64,000 nt of DNA from contig NZ_JBHYXZ010000031.1 in NCBI RefSeq assembly GCF_042752395.1, forward strand, positions 5,250-69,249. Direction: 5' to 3'. This document shows positions 60,757 to 64,000 of this stretch, piece by piece (the first letter of the stretch is position 1; each line of letters opens with the position of its first letter). The position numbers were made by a program, and so were the translations under genes. The notes under the pieces are model-generated. The model saw only the letters and a list, made by a program, of their open reading frames with translations, did not search any database and had not been told where the DNA came from. The stretch is from Actinosynnema sp042752395. Its GTDB lineage: Bacteria > Actinomycetota > Actinomycetes > Mycobacteriales > Pseudonocardiaceae.

Positions 60757-62022
60757 GTGACTGATGACCTGCGCGAACAGGTGCACGCCGCGGCCCGGCG
60801 CGCCCGTGTCGCCGCCAACGAGCTCGTCCTCGCCACCCGTGAGCGCAAGGACGCCGCACTGCACGAGATGGCCACCGCCCTGCGCACCCGCGCCACCGAG
60901 GTGCTGGAGGCCAACGCCAAGGACCTGGAGGCGGGCCGCGCGTCGGGCCTGGCCCAGAACCTGCTGGACCGCCTCGCGCTGACCGAGGCGCGCGTCGACG
61001 CCGTCGCCGGCGGCCTGGAGACCGTCGCCGGCCTCGCGGACCCGATCGGCGAGGTGCTGCGCGGCTCGATCCTGCCGAACGGCCTGGAGCTCAAGCAGGT
61101 CCGCGTCCCGATGGGCGTGGTCGGCATGGTCTACGAAGCCCGCCCGAACGTCACCGTGGACGCGGCCGGCCTGGCGCTGAAGTCGGGCAACGCGGCCCTG
61201 CTGCGCGGCTCGTCCAGCGCCGAGCACTCGAACACCGCGCTCGTCGCGATCCTGCGCGACGCCCTGGAGTCCGTCGGCCTGCCCGCCGACGCCGTGCAGC
61301 TCCTGCCGTGCCACGACCGCGCGTCCGTCACGCACCTGATCACCGCTCGTGGCCTGGTCGACCTGGTCATCCCGCGCGGCGGCGCGGGCCTGATCAACGC
61401 CGTCGTGCAGCAGGCCACCGTGCCGACCATCGAGACCGGCGTGGGCAACGTGCACGTCTACGTGGACGCGAGCGCCGACCTCGACATGGCGCAGCGGATC
61501 GTCCTCAACTCCAAGACCCGCCGCACGAGCGTCTGCAACGCGGCGGAGTCGCTGCTGGTGCACGCCGCCGTCGCGGACGAGTTCGTGCCCCGCATCACCG
61601 ACGCCCTGAACGCGCAGAACGTCACGATCCACGGCGACGAGCGGTTCGCCGCCGACCCCCGGGTGCGGGCCGCGACCGACGAGGACTGGGACACCGAGTA
61701 CCTGTCCCTGGACATCGCCGCCCGCGTCGTGGGCTCGATCGACGAGGCCATCGAGCACATCGCCGCGCACGGCTCGGGCCACACCGAGGCCATCGTGACC
61801 GGCGACCTCAACGCGGCCCGGCGGTTCACCGCGCGGGTCGACGCGGCGGCGGTCATGGTCAACGCGTCCACCGCGTTCACCGACGGCGGCGAGTTCGGCA
61901 TGGGCGCGGAGATCGGCATCTCGACCCAGAAGCTGCACGCCCGCGGCCCGATGGGGCTGACCGAGCTGACCTCGTCGAAGTGGGTGGTCTGGGGCGAGGG
62001 GCACGTCCGGCCGGCCTCGTGA
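60757..62022 (+). CDS. proA: Gamma-glutamyl phosphate reductase
   Basis: A 421-residue aldehyde-dehydrogenase-fold enzyme for the second step of proline synthesis, making glutamate-5-semialdehyde with NADPH. VPMGVVGMVYEARPNVT is the nucleotide-side motif, and the catalytic Cys lies in TRRTSVCNAAESLLVH. GTG 60757 gives the expected N-terminus (TDDLREQVHAAARRARV). Its stop overlaps the TetR gene start by 4 bases. Confidence 0.96.
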   Translation: MTDDLREQVHAAARRARVAANELVLATRERKDAALHEMATALRTRATEVLEANAKDLEAGRASGLAQNLLDRLALTEARVDAVAGGLETVAGLADPIGEVLRGSILPNGLELKQVRVPMGVVGMVYEARPNVTVDAAGLALKSGNAALLRGSSSAEHSNTALVAILRDALESVGLPADAVQLLPCHDRASVTHLITARGLVDLVIPRGGAGLINAVVQQATVPTIETGVGNVHVYVDASADLDMAQRIVLNSKTRRTSVCNAAESLLVHAAVADEFVPRITDALNAQNVTIHGDERFAADPRVRAATDEDWDTEYLSLDIAARVVGSIDEAIEHIAAHGSGHTEAIVTGDLNAARRFTARVDAAAVMVNASTAFTDGGEFGMGAEIGISTQKLHARGPMGLTELTSSKWVVWGEGHVRPAS

Positions 62023-62585
62023 GCAGACCCCGGGACGCCGCCGCGACCAAGGCGGCGCTGCTGGAGGCCGCCACGAGGCTGTTCGGCGAGCGCGGGTTCG
62101 ACCACACCACGGTGCGCGACATCGCGAACCTGGCGGGCGTGAACCAGGCCCTGCTGTTCCGCTACTTCGGCAGCAAGGACGCCCTGTTCGCGGCCGTGCT
62201 GGCCACGCGGAGCCGTGAGCTGCTGGAGGACTCGCCCGCCGAGCACCTGCTCCGCAACGTGCTGCTGCGGATGATGGACGAGCCGCGGCGCGAGGACCAC
62301 CCGCTGTACGCGGCGTTGCGGTCCTCGCACCACGACTCGGCGGCCGAGGTGGTGCGGCGGCGACTCGGGGAGGACTACGCGCGCGTCCTGTCGTCCCTCA
62401 CGGACGCGGAGGACGCGGAGCTGCGCGCGGACCTGGTGCTGGCGTGGGTCGTCGGCATCGGCGTGCTGCGCAGCGTGTTCGGCAAGGAGCCGCTCGCGGC
62501 CGCCGACGGCGCCAAGGTGGCCGCCCTGGTGACGCGGGCGGCGTCCGTCCTCCTGGAGCACATCGAACCGGTTGACGGTCAGTGA
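62019..62585 (+). CDS. TetR-family transcriptional repressor
   Basis: A 188-residue TetR regulator. The N-terminal helix-turn-helix is LEAATRLFGERGFDHTTVRDIA, quoted in part, followed by ALLFRYFGSKDALF. A variable ligand domain follows. It starts at GTG 62019, overlapping the proA stop, so it is translated from the proA message. Its likely target is the perfect palindrome at 62605-62622 in front of the P450 gene. Ligand unknown, possibly the P450 substrate. Confidence 0.88.
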   Translation: MSRPRDAAATKAALLEAATRLFGERGFDHTTVRDIANLAGVNQALLFRYFGSKDALFAAVLATRSRELLEDSPAEHLLRNVLLRMMDEPRREDHPLYAALRSSHHDSAAEVVRRRLGEDYARVLSSLTDAEDAELRADLVLAWVVGIGVLRSVFGKEPLAAADGAKVAALVTRAASVLLEHIEPVDGQ

Positions 62586-62600
62586 CGAGCTGCCTACTGT
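62572..62600 (+). promoter_or_regulatory. Promoter of the P450-ferredoxin unit
   Basis: TTGACG (62572-62577), a 17-base spacer and TACTGT (62595-62600) make a near-consensus housekeeping-type promoter. It overlaps the end of the TetR gene. Confidence 0.6.
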
Positions 62601-62604
62601 CGGA

Positions 62605-62622
62605 TGTAAGCGAATGCTTACA
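62605..62622. promoter_or_regulatory. TetR operator palindrome
   Basis: TGTAAGC-GAAT-GCTTACA is a perfect 7-bp inverted repeat starting 4 bases after the -10, so it covers the transcription start. It lies between the TetR gene and the P450 start, an ideal place for repression. Confidence 0.75.
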
Positions 62623-62636
62623 TGGGGGTTTATCCG

Positions 62637-63821
62637 ATGGAGACCAGGTCCTACCCGTTCGCCGAGATGGACGACCTCGAACTCAACCCGGCGTACCTGG
62701 AGCTGCTGCGCGACGAGCCGGTGTCGAGGGTCCGGCTGCCCTACGGGGGCGAGGGGTGGCTGGCCACCCGCTACGACGACGTGAAGACGGTGCTGGCCGA
62801 CCCGAGGTTCAGCCGGGCGGCGGTCATGGAGCCGGGCGCGGACGTGCCGCGCACGCTGCCCACCATGCCGACCGAGACGAACATCCTGAGCATGGACCCG
62901 CCGGACCACACGCGGCTGCGCAAGCTGGTCGCGAAGGCGTTCACCGCGCGGCGCACGGAGCAGTTGCGCGAGCGGGCCCAGGGCATCGTGGACGGCCTGC
63001 TGGACGGGATGGAGGAGCAGGGCCCGCCCGCCGACCTGGTGGAAGCGCTGGCCATGCCCCTGCCCATCACGATCATCTGCGAGATGCTGGGCGTGCCGTT
63101 CGACGACCGCCGCGACTTCCGGGCCTGGTCGGAGGCCGCGGTGGCGATCACCGCGTTCAGCCACGAGGAGATCCTGGCGGCCGGCCAGTCGCTGCGGACC
63201 TACATCGCCGGGCTGGTCGGGCGCAAGCGCGCCGAACCCGCCGACGACATGCTGTCCGTGCTGGTCGCGGCACGGGACAACGAGGACCGGCTCACGGAGG
63301 AGGAGCTGGTGTCGTTCGGCGTGACGCTGCTGGTCGCGGGCCACGAGACCACCGCGAACCAGATCGGCAACTTCGTCTACCAGCTGCTGCGCCGGCCCGA
63401 GCGGCTCGGCGAGCTGCGCGCCGACCCGTCGCTGATCCCCGCCGCGGTCGAGGAGCTGCTGCGGATCACCCCGCTGGGCGGTTCGGCGGGGTTCCCGCGG
63501 ATCGCGACGGCCGAGGTCGAGCTGTCCGGCGTGACGATCAAGCCCGGCGAGGCGGTGTTCGTCAACAACGTCACGGCCAACCGCGACCCGTCGGTGTTCG
63601 AGAACCCGCACGAGGTCGACTTCCACCGGGCGCACAACCCGCACCTCATGTTCGGCCACGGCGTGCACCACTGCATCGGCGCGCCCCTGGCGCGGATGGA
63701 GCTGCAGGTCGCGATCGGCACCCTGCTCAAGCGGTTCCCGGGGCTCCGGCTGGACGGCGAGGTGGCGTTCAAGAAGGGCCGGCTGATCCGCGGCCCGCTG
63801 GCGCTGCCGGTGAGCTGGTGA
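62637..63821 (+). CDS. Cytochrome P450 monooxygenase
   Basis: A 394-residue soluble bacterial P450. The I-helix oxygen-activation motif is AGHETTANQ, the K-helix ExxR is EELLR, and the heme-binding loop FGHGVHHCIGAPLAR carries the axial Cys. It hydroxylates an unknown substrate; the CYP105/107-like overall pattern is common in actinomycete catabolism and secondary metabolism. I chose ATG 62637 because GGGGG lies about 8 bases before it; ATG 62622 overlaps the operator and is less likely. The electron donor is encoded directly downstream. Confidence 0.92.
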   Translation: METRSYPFAEMDDLELNPAYLELLRDEPVSRVRLPYGGEGWLATRYDDVKTVLADPRFSRAAVMEPGADVPRTLPTMPTETNILSMDPPDHTRLRKLVAKAFTARRTEQLRERAQGIVDGLLDGMEEQGPPADLVEALAMPLPITIICEMLGVPFDDRRDFRAWSEAAVAITAFSHEEILAAGQSLRTYIAGLVGRKRAEPADDMLSVLVAARDNEDRLTEEELVSFGVTLLVAGHETTANQIGNFVYQLLRRPERLGELRADPSLIPAAVEELLRITPLGGSAGFPRIATAEVELSGVTIKPGEAVFVNNVTANRDPSVFENPHEVDFHRAHNPHLMFGHGVHHCIGAPLARMELQVAIGTLLKRFPGLRLDGEVAFKKGRLIRGPLALPVSW

Positions 63822-64000
63822 GCGGCATGGGCGAGTGGAAGGTCGAGGTCGACCGGGGCGCGTGCATCGGCACCGGGATGTGCACGTCGATCGCGCCGGC
63901 GCACTTCCGGCTCGACGGCTCCACGTCCACGCCGGTCGGCGCGGTCGGGGTTCCCGCCCACCCGGGGGGGGTCGCGGGCCAGTCGTGGCCCCTTGGTGGG
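63818..64000 (+). CDS. Ferredoxin, P450 electron donor (partial, cut by window end)
   Basis: The reading frame opens at GTG 63818, overlapping the P450 stop, and runs off the window with no stop. VEVDRGACIGTGMCTSIAP is the N-terminal cluster segment of small 3Fe-4S/4Fe-4S ferredoxins that feed CYP105-type P450s. The expected later CPxEAI cysteine motif is not seen. From about 63950 the sequence becomes atypical (a run of eight G), so the last 15 or so residues are unreliable. Confidence 0.75.
   Translation, partial: MSGMGEWKVEVDRGACIGTGMCTSIAPAHFRLDGSTSTPVGAVGVPAHPGGVAGQSWPLGG

Overview
This window is chromosomal DNA from a high-GC filamentous actinomycete. Gene content and order point to the Pseudonocardiales (Saccharothrix, Lentzea or Actinosynnema type), judged by recognising conserved gene order and not by a database search. 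The core is a textbook actinobacterial block: tig-clpP1-clpP2-clpX, valS-folC-DUF4233, ndk, the TIGR03960/TIGR03936 radical-SAM pair, rne-rplU-rpmA-obg-proB, and proA. GTG and TTG starts, 4-base ATGA/GTGA overlaps and several leaderless promoters (TAnnnT ending 6-7 bases before the start codon) fit this group.

Layout. 1-3390: right end of an integrated actinomycete conjugative element (FtsK-like transfer protein tail, HUH replication initiator, excisionase, tyrosine integrase) lodged at the 3' end of a tRNA-Gly gene; the integrase reading frame ends inside the tRNA. A tRNA-Pro and small conserved genes follow. 4073-11085: a LysR regulator, a long gene-free stretch, then trigger factor and the Clp protease genes with a small hydrolase. 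11072-23223: accessory and metabolic genes: a broken methyltransferase, a Tat-type esterase, a CaiB-type CoA-transferase coupled to fdhD, a FAD oxidoreductase, an NB-ARC/TPR (NLR-like) protein with a RHIM-like N-terminal motif, a lipoprotein, a YdeP/FdhF-type molybdopterin oxidoreductase, and two tandem paralogous membrane proteins, one frameshifted. 23398-27841: valS-folC-DUF4233.

27842-40300 is about 12.4 kb of accessory DNA between DUF4233 and ndk, genes that are usually close neighbours in actinobacteria. It holds the most unusual gene of the window, a 771-residue protein joining winged-helix-like segments, a PD-(D/E)XK nuclease core and an Lsr2-like AT-rich-DNA-binding tail. It also holds a PhoD phosphatase, a giant secreted pullulanase with two GH13 domains, and a YbaB / EspC-like / polymorphic toxin / immunity cassette. 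40305-56000: ndk, a GNAT, an ABC-2 exporter, DoxX, radical-SAM genes split by a secreted subtilase, then rne to proB. 56314-64000: an MFS transporter, a GNAT, a RecQ helicase fused to a phosphoribosyltransferase domain, proA, and a TetR-P450-ferredoxin unit with a clear promoter and operator.

Sequence quality: two poly-G/poly-C tracts (near 8940-9016 and 52290-52460, the second with 10 N) and the last ~50 bases look like assembly or contig-end artefacts and should not be interpreted biologically. All positions, motifs and stems were read by eye; no homology search, GC calculation or folding was run.
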